64,000 nucleotides of DNA from Halomonas korlensis (GCF_900116705.1 NZ_FPBP01000001.1:186001-250000), one strand, 5' to 3'. Numbered from the stretch's first letter, positions 18,136-28,091 are shown. The notes: generated by a model not told the origin, from the sequence alone. Program-made: numbers and translations.

Positions 18136-19119
18136 TCAACCGCCTCCCCCCGACATGACCAAATGGATCATCCATCCGGTATAGGCAACAAACATGCTCA
18201 ATAGCGCTGCCCCCTCGAAACGGTTGATGCGCCCCGGCCGTCCCCGCCAGCCCATGGCGAATACCGCCATCACCGCGGTCATGACGGCCATCAGGGTCCA
18301 GTCACGCAACAGCACTTCGGTCCCGACTTCGATCGGTGCGATCACGGCTGCCAGCCCCACCACCCCGAGCGTATTGAACAGGTTGGACCCCACTACATTA
18401 CCCAGCACCAGGTCATGCTCGCGGCGGCGCAGGGCGCTGATCGAGGATGCCAGCTCGGGAAGCGATGTTCCCACGGCCACCACGGTCAGGCCGATGATCA
18501 GATCGCTCACGCCAAACTCTTGGGCAATCGCCACCGCTCCCCACACCAGGATCCGCGAGCTGACCACCAATAGCAGAAGTCCAACGCCGGTCCAGGCGAG
18601 GCCTGTCCCCAACGACATTGGATGCACCGCGAGGCTCTCCTCGGTGTCCGTGGCCAGCGGATCCCCGGCACCGCGACGCGCCATGAAGATACTGAAAGCG
18701 ATGAAAGCTGCCAGCAGTCCCAACAGCAGCACTCCCTCCCCCCGGCCGATCACGCCGCCCCACATCAGCAGTGCCGACAGCAGGGTGACACCACCCAATA
18801 CCGGCAACTCCCGGCGGATGACCCCAGAATGTACGGCAAGAGGCGAGATCAAGGCCACCAATCCCAGGATCAGGCCAATGTTGGCGATATTCGAGCCATA
18901 GGCGTTGCCCAGTGCCAGGCCGGGATTGCCCTGGGCAGCGGCCAGTCCCGAGACCATCAACTCAGGCGCTGAAGTCCCGAAGCCGATGACCAGCATGCCG
19001 ATCAACAGCGGGGACAGACCCAGGCGACGAGACGTCGCCGCGGCGCCATCAACGAAGCGCTCGGCACTCCATACCAGCAGGACAAGGCCTGCCAAGACCG
19101 CCACGGCGGGAAGTATCAT
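18136..19119 (-). CDS. Calcium/sodium antiporter of the CaCA family (YrbG-like)
   Basis: 327-residue inner-membrane protein with about ten hydrophobic segments. It shows the two inverted alpha-repeats of the family: GFGTSAPELMVS with GNAYGSNIANIGLILG in the first half, and AVGTSLPELASS with GNVVGSNLFNTLGVVG in the second. Such proteins exchange Na+ (some also K+) against Ca2+. GAGGAG lies six bases before ATG 19119. Divergent from pqiABC. Ion preference cannot be read from sequence. Confidence 0.94.
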   Translation of the reverse strand: MILPAVAVLAGLVLLVWSAERFVDGAAATSRRLGLSPLLIGMLVIGFGTSAPELMVSGLAAAQGNPGLALGNAYGSNIANIGLILGLVALISPLAVHSGVIRRELPVLGGVTLLSALLMWGGVIGRGEGVLLLGLLAAFIAFSIFMARRGAGDPLATDTEESLAVHPMSLGTGLAWTGVGLLLLVVSSRILVWGAVAIAQEFGVSDLIIGLTVVAVGTSLPELASSISALRRREHDLVLGNVVGSNLFNTLGVVGLAAVIAPIEVGTEVLLRDWTLMAVMTAVMAVFAMGWRGRPGRINRFEGAALLSMFVAYTGWMIHLVMSGGGG

Positions 19120-19279
19120 GTTGTCTCCTCAAGAACATTCAAGCGCGCATGTTTGACTATGGTGTCACTCTGGTCAACATGTCACACTTTCGTTGTGGGT
19201 CGTCCATCTGATGGGAAGCGTAAAAGCAGTGCCGAAGCGTTACCTGGGAGTCCCATCCCTCACGCGGGGTGAGCCTCTG

Positions 19280-20605
19280 GTGGACAGCCATCCGCCAGAG
19301 GTAAGGACAACACGTCGGCGTCTGCGAGCCTGTCATGAGTGCGACTGGCTGGTAGCGCTTCCTCCCCTGCGCCCAGGCGAAAAGGCCGATTGTCCGCGCT
19401 GTGGCCATACGCTCGCCAACCGACACCATCAACCGGCCCAGCGCAGCATGGCCCTGGCGCTTTCCGCGCTGATCGCACTCATGCTGGCGGTGTCCTTTCC
19501 GTTCGTCAGCTTCAGCGTAGGGGGTATCGGCAATCGTATCGAATTGTCGCAGACCGCCACCACCTTGATCGGCTTCGACCAGCCACTGGTCGCCATCGCG
19601 GTAATATTGACCATCGTCGTGCTGCCCGCCATTTACCTGCTCGGGGTGGTCTGGCTACAGGCAGGACTCATGCAAAACGACCCGCTACCGGCGAGTCGCG
19701 GTATCGCCAGGTCGCTGTCCCACTTGCATCCCTGGATGATGGCCGATGTCTTCATCATCGGCGCGCTGGTCAGCCTGATCAAGGTCGCGGGGATGGCCGA
19801 GGTCGAGCTGGGCCTTTCCTTCTGGGCCTATTGCCTGTTTGCGCTGTTGCTGTTGTTCACGACCCAGTCCCTGGACGCGGACTGGATGTGGTTCTCGCTG
19901 GCCGGTGAACCCTTGGCGCCCGAGGGCTCCCGCACCGGCGATACGGCTGCTGCCCAGGGGCTGGCCGGTTGTGCCACTTGCGGGCTGGTCAACCGATTGG
20001 ATGAAAGAGCTCACGGACAATGCCGGCGTTGTGGTGATCGTTTGCATCCTCGCCTGCCTCATAGTCTGCAACGCACCTGGGCGTTGCTGGCGACCGCCGC
20101 GTTGTTGTACGTACCGGCCAATCTCTATCCGATCATGACCACCACCAGCCTCGGCCAATCCACCCCCTCGACGATCATCGGCGGCGTGGTGGAGCTGATC
20201 CAGATGGGCTCGTGGCCAATAGCGGTGGTGATCTTCGTTGCCAGCGTAATCGTGCCGGTGGGCAAGCTGGTCGCGCTGGCCTGGCTCTGCCTGGTCGTCA
20301 AGCGCAGCAATGAGCTGAATGCCATTACCCGCACGCGCCTCTACCGGCTGACTGAGTTCATTGGCCGCTGGTCGATGGTCGATGTGTTCGTGGTCGCGAT
20401 CCTGGTCGCGCTGATCCGTGCGGGTGCGTTGATGTCGATCACCCCAGGCCCGGCAGCGCTGGCCTTCGGTGGCGTGGTGATCACCACCATGCTGGCGGCC
20501 ATGACGTTTGACCCGAGATTGATCTGGGATCCGCCCCTGCCGAAGTCGCAGCGCCAGCAAAACGGTCAACCGCACAAGACCACGCGACAAGGAGCGCATG
20601 GATGA
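19280..20605 (+). CDS. pqiA: Intermembrane transport protein PqiA
   Basis: 442-residue inner-membrane protein of the PqiABC lipid-transport system, with two homologous halves, each a zinc-ribbon followed by hydrophobic helices: CHECD with CPRCG near the start and CATCG with CRRCG in the middle. I prefer GTG 19280, since GGGGTGAG lies seven bases upstream and it leaves the short N-terminus usual before the first zinc ribbon; ATG 19211 would add 23 residues. The stop overlaps pqiB by four bases. Confidence 0.93.
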   Translation: MDSHPPEVRTTRRRLRACHECDWLVALPPLRPGEKADCPRCGHTLANRHHQPAQRSMALALSALIALMLAVSFPFVSFSVGGIGNRIELSQTATTLIGFDQPLVAIAVILTIVVLPAIYLLGVVWLQAGLMQNDPLPASRGIARSLSHLHPWMMADVFIIGALVSLIKVAGMAEVELGLSFWAYCLFALLLLFTTQSLDADWMWFSLAGEPLAPEGSRTGDTAAAQGLAGCATCGLVNRLDERAHGQCRRCGDRLHPRLPHSLQRTWALLATAALLYVPANLYPIMTTTSLGQSTPSTIIGGVVELIQMGSWPIAVVIFVASVIVPVGKLVALAWLCLVVKRSNELNAITRTRLYRLTEFIGRWSMVDVFVVAILVALIRAGALMSITPGPAALAFGGVVITTMLAAMTFDPRLIWDPPLPKSQRQQNGQPHKTTRQGAHG

Positions 20606-22299
20606 GCGATACCCCGCAACACGCCACCGGCGACCCGCACGATATGCATCGCGCCAAGCCCATTCCTCAAGGGCGCCTGTCGCCGATCTGGATCATCCCC
20701 ATAGTGGCGCTGCTGATCGGCGCCTGGCTGGTCTTCGACAATTACCGCAGCCGCGGGCCACAGATCACTTTGACCATGAGAAATGCTGAAGGCATCGAGG
20801 CCGGCAGCACCCTGATCAAGACACGCAATGTCGAGGTGGGCCGGGTCGAGCGTGTCAGCCTCTCCGATGACCAGACGACCGCGGTGATCACGGCTCGCAT
20901 GACCCCCGACAGCGAAGCCATGCTCGTCGAGGACAGCCGGTTCTGGGTCATAAAGCCACGCATCGGTCGTGAAGGCATCAGTGGCCTGGGAACCGTGCTC
21001 TCGGGTGCCTTCATCCAGCTAGAGCCGGGCACCAGCGAGCTCGAGGCAAGACAGTTCGAGGTCAGCGACCAGCCTCCGGTAGCCCCACCCGGCGCCGAAG
21101 GCCTGCGCATCAACCTGGTCAGCCAGCTCGGCAACTCATTGAGCGTGGGCGACCCGGTAACCTATCAGGGCTTCACCGTGGGCCGGGTGGAGAAGGCGAA
21201 TTTCGACCCTCAGTCCCGAAGCATGCAACACAGGATCTTCATCGAGAGCCCTTATGATGGGCTGGTCACCGACAGCGCCCGCTTCTGGTCGGCCAGTGGA
21301 ATCGACGTGAGGCTCGATTCCGAGGGCTTTCGCGTCAACTTTGACTCGGTGGAATCGCTGATCGGAGGGGGTGTGACTTTCGGCGTCCCCGACGATCTAC
21401 CCCCTGGCGACCAGGTCGAACCTGACGCCACCTTCACTCTCTATGTCGATGAGGACAGTGCCCGCCAGGGTACCTTCAATCGCTATCTCGAGTACGTGAT
21501 GCTGGTCGATGACACGGTACGTGGGCTGGGTCGCGGCGCGCCCGTCGAGTTTCGTGGCGTGCGTATTGGCACCGTCGCAGCCGTTCCCTGGAACTTCACT
21601 GCCACACAGCCCGACACCCGCGAGCGCTTCGCGATTCCCGTGCTGATACGTATTGAACCCCAGCGGCTGGGGATCGATCGTAGCGAGCTCGATCTCGAGG
21701 GCTGGCAGGAACGTTTCGTACGCTTCTTTGATCTAGGGCTGCGTGCATCACTGAAGAATGGCAACCTGCTGACCGGCGCGATGTTCGTCGATCTCAATTT
21801 CCAGCGCGACCTCGCCGGTGAGTATGTGGAGGAGCGCTTCGCCGATCGCACGGTATTTCCTACCACTTCGGGTGGCTTCGCCCAGATCGAGAGCCAGGTC
21901 ACCGAATTACTGGCCAAACTCAACGGCCTGGAGATAGAACCTCTGCTCGACGGGCTCGACCGTAATCTCGTTGCCTCGGAGGCGATGCTCAGCGAAGTTC
22001 GCGAGCTCACCGACAGTGTCAGCACATTGCTTGATGACCCTGGCACCCGTGAGCTGCCGAGCACGCTGAACACAACGTTAACCGAGCTGAGCAACACGCT
22101 GCAGGGCATCTCACCACAGTCCCCGGCCTACCGTGAGTTCTCTACCACCCTGCAACAGCTCGAACGCCTGCTGCGTGACCTGCAGCCTACGGCGCGCACG
22201 CTACGGGATAATCCCCGTGCTCTGCTCTTCGACAGCATCGACGGTCAGGACCCGCTGCCCAGGGCACCGGGTTCCACGCCACAAGGAGCTTCCCAGTGA
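20602..22299 (+). CDS. pqiB: Intermembrane transport protein PqiB (MCE domains)
   Basis: 565 residues. One N-terminal membrane anchor (about residues 28-46, SPIWIIPIVALLIGAW), then three MCE/MlaD domains (about 53-145, 165-260 and 290-395) that in PqiB stack into a hollow tube spanning the periplasm, and a C-terminal helical segment. Works with PqiA and the lipoprotein PqiC in moving lipids between membranes; in E. coli the system is tied to envelope stress. Four-base overlaps with pqiA and pqiC indicate one operon. Confidence 0.96.
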   Translation: MSDTPQHATGDPHDMHRAKPIPQGRLSPIWIIPIVALLIGAWLVFDNYRSRGPQITLTMRNAEGIEAGSTLIKTRNVEVGRVERVSLSDDQTTAVITARMTPDSEAMLVEDSRFWVIKPRIGREGISGLGTVLSGAFIQLEPGTSELEARQFEVSDQPPVAPPGAEGLRINLVSQLGNSLSVGDPVTYQGFTVGRVEKANFDPQSRSMQHRIFIESPYDGLVTDSARFWSASGIDVRLDSEGFRVNFDSVESLIGGGVTFGVPDDLPPGDQVEPDATFTLYVDEDSARQGTFNRYLEYVMLVDDTVRGLGRGAPVEFRGVRIGTVAAVPWNFTATQPDTRERFAIPVLIRIEPQRLGIDRSELDLEGWQERFVRFFDLGLRASLKNGNLLTGAMFVDLNFQRDLAGEYVEERFADRTVFPTTSGGFAQIESQVTELLAKLNGLEIEPLLDGLDRNLVASEAMLSEVRELTDSVSTLLDDPGTRELPSTLNTTLTELSNTLQGISPQSPAYREFSTTLQQLERLLRDLQPTARTLRDNPRALLFDSIDGQDPLPRAPGSTPQGASQ

Positions 22300-22892
22300 A
22301 TATGATGAGAATCTTGGGGATCGCCTGCCTGCTGGCATGGCTCGCCGGCTGTGCCAGCAACGGCCCGGCCCCCAATCGCTATACCCTGCCGGAGGGCACG
22401 CCTGCCACCAACCCGGATACATCGATCGCCGGTGTCGAGGCGCAATACCAGCTCCGCATCGCCGCCCCGCGCCTGGCCCGTTTTCTGGACAGCGAGGGCA
22501 TTGTGCTGCAACTCGACGACATTACCCTTAACGAGGCCAACCATCACCTTTGGGCCGAACCGCTAGGCTCACAGTTGGCGCGCGGCTTGCAAGCTCGACT
22601 GGCGGCACGGCTACCCGAGACCCGGGTCGTTGACGAACGCACCCCGACTGATAGTCAGTCCATGACCCTGCAAGTGGATATCGACCGTTTCAACGGCCGT
22701 TACGATGGACGAGCCATCGCTAGCGGCCAGTGGCAGCTACGCGACGCCCAGGGAGACTTGCTTGCCATGTCGCCTTTTGTCGTCGAACAACCGCTTGAAA
22801 GTGATGGTTATGCGCCGCTGGTGCGTGCGCTGGGGCAAAGCCTCGACGTGGTCGCCGACCGGATCGCCGCTGCCGTTCAACAGCGACAATAA
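22296..22892 (+). CDS. pqiC: Outer-membrane-associated lipoprotein PqiC
   Basis: 198 residues of the PqiC/YmbA (ABC-type transport auxiliary) family. The signal peptide ends in lipobox LAGC at about residues 16-19, so the mature protein is lipidated. GTG 22296 is chosen over ATG 22302 because AAGGAG lies seven bases upstream of the GTG. Overlaps pqiB by four bases. Last member of the pqiABC operon. Confidence 0.94.
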   Translation: MNMMRILGIACLLAWLAGCASNGPAPNRYTLPEGTPATNPDTSIAGVEAQYQLRIAAPRLARFLDSEGIVLQLDDITLNEANHHLWAEPLGSQLARGLQARLAARLPETRVVDERTPTDSQSMTLQVDIDRFNGRYDGRAIASGQWQLRDAQGDLLAMSPFVVEQPLESDGYAPLVRALGQSLDVVADRIAAAVQQRQ

Positions 22893-22985
22893 GACCAGCG
22901 GCAAGCATCGACTACGCAAGGATCGACTAAGCTTGCTGGCATCCGCCGGTATTTCTTCAGCCGTCTCGCACAGGGGCCTGCCATC

Positions 22986-23465
22986 ATGCATGAAAACGAA
23001 TCGACTACTTCCCGGGAACACGCCATCGCCCTGGAGCTACAGGCCCTGGCCCAACAGGCCAGAGAAGCGCTTCTCACCGCACTCGAGAGCGACGACGAGG
23101 TGGCAATCACTGCATTGGAGAGCGCCAGCGATCTACTGACAAGCATCGGCGAGCTTACCCGCCAGCATGACTTCATCGACCTGCCGGTACTCGATGACGT
23201 CCAGCGAGACGTTGATCGCCTGGCCTGCTCGCTCTACCGTCAGGGCGCCTGCGACAGCCTGGACAATGTTGCGCGTACAGCCTTCGTGGACCGTCATGCC
23301 AAAGCGCTCACCGCCTTGAACGGCATTGGCCCCGTCAGCGCCCGCAAGCTGTTTGTCCACGGCATCGGCGATCTCGAGCAGCTGCGCGCCCTCAGCCCCG
23401 ACGGGCTTGGCTCGGTAGAGGGCCTGAGCGCCGCCACCCTGGCACGTATCAAGGCCAATCTCTGA
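22986..23465 (+). CDS. Hypothetical protein with a C-terminal helix-hairpin-helix motif
   Basis: 159 residues. The first 100 residues look all-helical and acidic (ALELQALAQQAREALLTAL and similar) with no domain I know. Residues about 107-159 (LTALNGIGPVSARKLFVHGI and on) form a tandem helix-hairpin-helix like the DNA-binding modules of RuvA or DNA ligase, so weak non-specific DNA binding is a reasonable guess. 93 bases after pqiC on the same strand. Function unknown. Confidence 0.75.
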   Translation: MHENESTTSREHAIALELQALAQQAREALLTALESDDEVAITALESASDLLTSIGELTRQHDFIDLPVLDDVQRDVDRLACSLYRQGACDSLDNVARTAFVDRHAKALTALNGIGPVSARKLFVHGIGDLEQLRALSPDGLGSVEGLSAATLARIKANL

Positions 23466-23578
23466 TCCACTGGACGTCCAGCCACGTAGACGAAAGCTGC
23501 ATTCCGCCACCGGCTCTGGCATAATATTGTCACGCGGCAATCGCTCGTCCCTCCTGCCGCGCCAGATTCCTTTATTAC

Positions 23579-23630
23579 GCCCCGGCCCGGGACTGGCCAT
23601 ACCGATACATCAGTATGGCGCGACCGGGGC
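23579..23630 (+). promoter_or_regulatory. Two-tier hairpin in the rhlE leader
   Basis: Outer stem GCCCCGG (23579-23585) pairs perfectly with CCGGGGC (23624-23630). Inner stem GCCATAC (23596-23602) pairs perfectly with GTATGGC (23613-23619) around a 10-base loop. The element ends eight bases before the rhlE ribosome binding site (CGGAG at 23638-23642) and 17 bases before the ATG, so folding could affect translation or stability of the helicase mRNA. Confidence 0.5.
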
Positions 23631-23647
23631 GTCTCTGCGGAGACTGC

Positions 23648-24961
23648 ATGACCTTTTCCGACCTCGGCCTGCGTGCCGAACTCCTGCGTGCCGTCGAGGC
23701 CCAGGGCTATACCACTCCTACACCGATCCAGCTCAAGGCGATTCCCGCCGTGCTCAAGGGTGGTGATCTGCTAGCCAGTGCCCAGACCGGTACCGGCAAG
23801 ACGGCCGGCTTCACCCTGCCGATGCTGCAGCGCCTGGCCGAGGGCCCCCGCCCCGCCAAGCGCCAGATTCGTGCCTTGGTGCTGACCCCGACCCGCGAGT
23901 TGGCGGCCCAGGTCGGCGAGAGCGTGGCCGACTACGGTCGTCACTTGACCCTGCGCTCCCACGTCATCTTCGGGGGCGTCGGCCAGCAACCCCAGGTGGA
24001 CGCTATCCGTGGCGGCCTGGACGTGCTGATCGCCACCCCGGGACGACTGCTCGACCTGCAGCAGCAAAAGCACGTCGACCTGTCGAAGGTCGAGATATTG
24101 GTCCTCGATGAAGCCGATCGGATGCTCGATATGGGCTTCATCCATGACATCAAGAAGATCCTGCGCGTGCTGCCCGCCAAGCGCCAGAACCTGTTGTTCT
24201 CAGCGACCTTCTCCAATGAGATCCAGGCGCTGGCCGGCAAGCTGCTCGACAACCCGGAGATGATTGAGGTGGCGCGGCGCAACACCACCGCCGAGCTCGT
24301 CGATCAAGCGATTTACCGTGTTGATCGCGAGAAGAAGCGCGAGCTGCTGGCCCACCTGATCACCGCGCACGACTGGCAGCAGGTACTGGTCTTCACCCGC
24401 ACCAAGCATGGCGCCAACCGCCTGGCCGAGCAGCTGTCCAAGCAAGACATTCCGGCCATGGCGATCCACGGCAACAAGAGTCAGTCGGCCCGTACCAAGG
24501 CGCTGGGCGCCTTCAAGACCGGCGATCTTCAAGTGCTGGTGGCGACCGACATCGCCGCCCGCGGTCTGGATATCAACGAATTGCCCCACGTGGTCAATTT
24601 CGAGCTGCCCAATGTTGCCGAGGACTATGTCCACCGTATCGGCCGCACCGGTCGCGCCGGAAGCGAAGGCAAGGCAGTCTCTCTGGTCTGTGTCGACGAG
24701 CATGGCCTGCTCAAGGGGATCGAAAGGTTGATCAAACGCGACCTTGAGAAACGCATCGAACCCGGGTTCGAACCCGACCCTAACGCCAAGCCCGAACCTA
24801 TCGAGAACGGTCGAGGCAACCGCAGTGGACGCAACGGGGGAAATCGCGGCAATTCGAATCGCGGTAACACCCAGAACAGCAAGCCTGCCAACCGCAGCGC
24901 AGAGGACTCGCGGGCGCCACGTCGCCGGCGTAGCGGCGGCCAGGGCTCTCGCCAGGCGTGA
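23648..24961 (+). CDS. rhlE: DEAD-box RNA helicase RhlE
   Basis: 437 residues. Q-motif near TPTPIQ (about residues 25-30), Walker A AQTGTGKT, motif II DEAD, motif III SAT, and in the second lobe ARGLDI and [10 protein letters not shown]. The last 75 or so residues are a disordered, Asn-, Gly- and Arg-rich RNA-binding tail, as usual for RhlE. ATG 23648 follows CGGAG at six bases; an upstream in-frame codon at 23615 lies inside the leader hairpin and is not favoured. RhlE acts in RNA remodelling, ribosome maturation and cold adaptation. Confidence 0.96.
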   Translation: MTFSDLGLRAELLRAVEAQGYTTPTPIQLKAIPAVLKGGDLLASAQTGTGKTAGFTLPMLQRLAEGPRPAKRQIRALVLTPTRELAAQVGESVADYGRHLTLRSHVIFGGVGQQPQVDAIRGGLDVLIATPGRLLDLQQQKHVDLSKVEILVLDEADRMLDMGFIHDIKKILRVLPAKRQNLLFSATFSNEIQALAGKLLDNPEMIEVARRNTTAELVDQAIYRVDREKKRELLAHLITAHDWQQVLVFTRTKHGANRLAEQLSKQDIPAMAIHGNKSQSARTKALGAFKTGDLQVLVATDIAARGLDINELPHVVNFELPNVAEDYVHRIGRTGRAGSEGKAVSLVCVDEHGLLKGIERLIKRDLEKRIEPGFEPDPNAKPEPIENGRGNRSGRNGGNRGNSNRGNTQNSKPANRSAEDSRAPRRRRSGGQGSRQA

Positions 24962-25050
24962 ACCGGCCTGTCGAAGCCGATTACATCATGCGAATATTAG
25001 CGATTAAACGAAAACAAGGGCGGCCTTGAATCGCCGAGCGAGTCATTAGC

Positions 25051-25602
25051 ATGCTGAAGCGATTAATGGGTAGGGGCACCGTCGCGGTCTGGGTGATCAA
25101 ACAGGTCGATGATGACCTGTTGCATCTCTGTGGCCAAGGCATTGTGAAACCACGCCACAGACGCAGCAAGGCGCTCAGGGCGTTGCGGGAAGGCCGTTTC
25201 GAAGGCGCTGTCCATATGACTGGTGGCGGCATGGTGCTCAACAGTGGGCTCTTTGCTGCCCTGATACCGATTGATTCCCTTCAACTACTCGCCAAAGGCC
25301 AGGCCCACTGGAAGGGACGCGACTGGCTGGTGGCCCAGGTACCCCAGCGCTGCTGGGCGTTCCGCGGGCCGCTGGTTGCCCAGGCCAACCCCCTCGGTGG
25401 TGGCCTGGTCAGTAGTGAGGATATTGCCGATATCCGACAGCGGGTCGACCAGGCCACACCACGCCCACCAGGCGAGGTCGTCTTTCGTCCTCTCAATGCT
25501 AATGAAGAAAGTGGAAGCCTGTTGATACCCAAGGACGAGCCAAACGCTTCTCCGCGTCCAGGCAATGGTCGGGAATGGTGGGGTCGGGGTCTCGATGACT
25601 GA
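25051..25602 (+). CDS. Hypothetical protein, translationally coupled to the following transporter
   Basis: 183 residues with no family I recognise. Mixed composition with VAVWVIKQVDDDLLHLC near the start, a glycine-rich middle (TGGGMVLNSG) and a low-complexity tail rich in Pro, Gly and Asn. No signal peptide or membrane helix. Support for reality: GC-rich third positions through most of its length and a stop that overlaps the start of the next gene by eight bases (ATGACTGA at 25595-25602). The last 40 residues are poorly structured. A spurious frame is not excluded. Confidence 0.55.
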   Translation: MLKRLMGRGTVAVWVIKQVDDDLLHLCGQGIVKPRHRRSKALRALREGRFEGAVHMTGGGMVLNSGLFAALIPIDSLQLLAKGQAHWKGRDWLVAQVPQRCWAFRGPLVAQANPLGGGLVSSEDIADIRQRVDQATPRPPGEVVFRPLNANEESGSLLIPKDEPNASPRPGNGREWWGRGLDD

Positions 25603-26845
25603 CGCCGAGAAGCTTAGAATCCAAGCGCTACGGGTAGATCAAGGGCGCAAGGAGAATCGAGGCAGGTGGGTTTTCATTGGTTTGATGGTCCTGGTGGGGC
25701 TAAACCTGCGGCCCGCCCTCTCGTCCTTGGCTCCGCTGCTGACACGAATCCAGCAGGATACCGGCCTGTCGGCACTCGCCATTGGGGCCCTGACCACCTT
25801 GCCCGTCCTATGCCTGGGTCTGTTTGCCCCGATAGCGCCCTGGCTTGCCAAACATCTAGGCGCCGAACGCACCCTGTCTTTTGCCCTGCTGCTGCTGGCC
25901 GTTGGCTTACTGCTGCGCGGGGTGCCGCTGTCACCGCTGCTCTTTGCCGGCACGCTGCTGGTGGGTGCGGCCATCGGTATAGCCGGCGCCTTGCTGCCCG
26001 CGCTGGTGAAGCGCGAGATGGCGGTTGGCGCCGACCTCATGACTGGCGTGTATACCATGGCACTCTGCCTGGGCGGCGCACTGGGGGCCGGTCTGAGCAT
26101 CCCGCTTACCGATGCGCTCGGCGGTTGGCAGCTCGGGCTCGCCAGCTGGTCGCTGCTGGCCATGCTGGCATTGGTGGGGTGGCAGACCTTGATGCCCCGT
26201 CGCACCGTTGGAGTAACGGTAGCCGACACCGCGGGCTCGATGCGCGCACTGCTGAGCCAGCCGCTGGCGTGGCAGGTCATGTTGATGATGGGGTCCCAGT
26301 CGTCGCTGGCCTATATCGTCTTCGGTTGGCTGCCCACTTTGCTCGTCGCTCGTGGATACAGTGAAGCCGACGCAGGTTGGATGATGGGCGCCTCGGTCAT
26401 GTGTCAGCTACTTTCGGCGCTGCTTGCGCCCTGGCTCGCTCGCCTGGGGCGTGATCAACGGCCCGCGCTGCTGGTAGTACTCGGCTGTATCGCCGCCGGC
26501 ATCTGGTTGTTGCTGCTGGGGCCGATGGAATGGCGCTGGGCAGGAGTAGTGCTGCTCGGCCTGGGACAGGGCGGCAGTTTCAGTCTGGCGTTGACATTGA
26601 TCGTCCTGCGGTCCGGCACCTCGCGGTTGGCCGGCAAGCTCTCGGGTTTGTCCCAAGGCGGCGGTTATACCCTGGCGGCACTCGGGCCACTGGGCGTTGG
26701 TGTCATGCTGCATTTCGAGGCTGGCCTGGGCCGTATCACCTTTGTCCTGCTACTGATCACTGCCGTTGCCGCCGGTTTCGCCTGCCTGGCTGGCCGCAAT
26801 CATCGACTCGAGATAGATGACACAGGGCACTTGGTGACCCGCTGA
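25595..26845 (+). CDS. Major facilitator transporter, CynX/NimT type
   Basis: 416 residues with about 12 hydrophobic segments. The opening GLMVLVGLNLRPALSSLAPL after a short basic cytoplasmic N-terminus is typical of the CynX/NimT (cyanate or 2-nitroimidazole transporter) branch. Substrate unknown; no cyanase gene is nearby. ATG 25595 is preceded by GGGGT and overlaps the upstream hypothetical gene. Confidence 0.9.
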   Translation: MTDAEKLRIQALRVDQGRKENRGRWVFIGLMVLVGLNLRPALSSLAPLLTRIQQDTGLSALAIGALTTLPVLCLGLFAPIAPWLAKHLGAERTLSFALLLLAVGLLLRGVPLSPLLFAGTLLVGAAIGIAGALLPALVKREMAVGADLMTGVYTMALCLGGALGAGLSIPLTDALGGWQLGLASWSLLAMLALVGWQTLMPRRTVGVTVADTAGSMRALLSQPLAWQVMLMMGSQSSLAYIVFGWLPTLLVARGYSEADAGWMMGASVMCQLLSALLAPWLARLGRDQRPALLVVLGCIAAGIWLLLLGPMEWRWAGVVLLGLGQGGSFSLALTLIVLRSGTSRLAGKLSGLSQGGGYTLAALGPLGVGVMLHFEAGLGRITFVLLLITAVAAGFACLAGRNHRLEIDDTGHLVTR

Positions 26846-26926
26846 CAGCCGCTTCACTCCTGCGCGCTTTGCGGCTGTAGGTTGGCGGACTAACATAAAC
26901 ACTGTTCACGGCTTGCGAGACCTGTC

Positions 26927-27967
26927 ATGCCCGACTCCCTTCCCCTGCTGATTCTCTACGCTGGCGGCACGGTAGGAATGGTGAACACATCCGATGGCCT
27001 CGCGCCGGGTAAAGACTTTTCAGCGCGTCTGCACGCGGCCCTGGACAGGCTGGCACCCGCTCGTCGATCGACACTGCCCGACATCAGGATATTCGAACTC
27101 CCCGACCCCATCGATTCCAGCGCCGCCACGCCACGTGACTGGCAACGCCTGGCACGCGAGATCGCCAAGCGCTTTCGCGAGCATGCCGGGGTCGTGGTGC
27201 TACATGGCACGGACACACTGGCCTGGAGTGCTTCGAGCCTTGCCTACCAGTTACAGGGCATCGACCGACCCGTCGTGGTCACCGGTGCCATGCTGCCATT
27301 GGAAGCAACAGGCAGCGATGCCTTGGACAATATCGAGATGGCACTTCGTTTCGCCGCCATGCCGGCGCTTCAGGAAGTCTCCATCGCCTTCGCCGGCAAG
27401 CTGATGCGTGGCGTGCGATCCCGCAAGCAACACACCAGTTCGCCGGATGCCTTCTCAAGCCCTAATTATCCCCTGCTCGGCGAGTGGGCCGATCGCGACC
27501 CCGTGCTCTATAACGATCGGCGCTTGGCAAACCACCTACGCGGTGCCCCGCGTTTCGAGCTTCCCGACTACGGTGTGCTGGCCGAGGGCGGAGTCGCCCG
27601 TCTTGTTCTATGGCCAGGCATTGCCGCCCGACAGGTAGCAGCCTGGGTGGAAGATGACCATCTCCGCGGTGCTTTGCTGGAAATCTGGGGAAGCGGCAAC
27701 CTGCCGGCCGATCCCGCATTGCTCGGCGTACTGGCACGGGCCAGCGGTGAAGGCAAGCTACTGGCCGCGATCAGCCAATGCCCACAGGGCGGCATTACCA
27801 CCGGCCATTACGCCGCCGGCCGTGCGCTTGCAGAAACCGGTGTATTATCCGGCGATGACATGACGCCTGAGGCAGCACTGACCAAGATCATCCATCTACT
27901 CGCCCAACCGTTGAGTGAGGCACAACGCCAAGAACGCTTTCTCACCTCCCTGGTCGGTGAACGCTAG
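26927..27967 (+). CDS. ansA: Type I (cytoplasmic) asparaginase
   Basis: 346 residues. Hydrolyses L-asparagine to aspartate and ammonia. The first active-site threonine is T15 in YAGGTVGM; the second motif is HGTDTLAW with T95 and D96. There is no signal peptide, and the length matches the AnsA type rather than the exported AnsB. It stands alone, 81 bases after the transporter gene. Confidence 0.94.
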   Translation: MPDSLPLLILYAGGTVGMVNTSDGLAPGKDFSARLHAALDRLAPARRSTLPDIRIFELPDPIDSSAATPRDWQRLAREIAKRFREHAGVVVLHGTDTLAWSASSLAYQLQGIDRPVVVTGAMLPLEATGSDALDNIEMALRFAAMPALQEVSIAFAGKLMRGVRSRKQHTSSPDAFSSPNYPLLGEWADRDPVLYNDRRLANHLRGAPRFELPDYGVLAEGGVARLVLWPGIAARQVAAWVEDDHLRGALLEIWGSGNLPADPALLGVLARASGEGKLLAAISQCPQGGITTGHYAAGRALAETGVLSGDDMTPEAALTKIIHLLAQPLSEAQRQERFLTSLVGER

Positions 27968-28091
27968 CGTCTCGGGCACCAGGTTTTCCGTGGCGGTTCG
28001 ATTAAAGAAGCGTTGATTTCCCTTATGCAGCGCCACAGCGAAAGGGCTATGGTGGGAGAGAATTATCCCGACGTGACGTAAGGAAAGATTA

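Noticed and set aside
19163-19176. TGTCA-CTCT-GGTCA before pqiA as a further RutR-like operator
   Set aside because: Its left half differs from the consensus at two positions and neither neighbouring gene is a purine gene.
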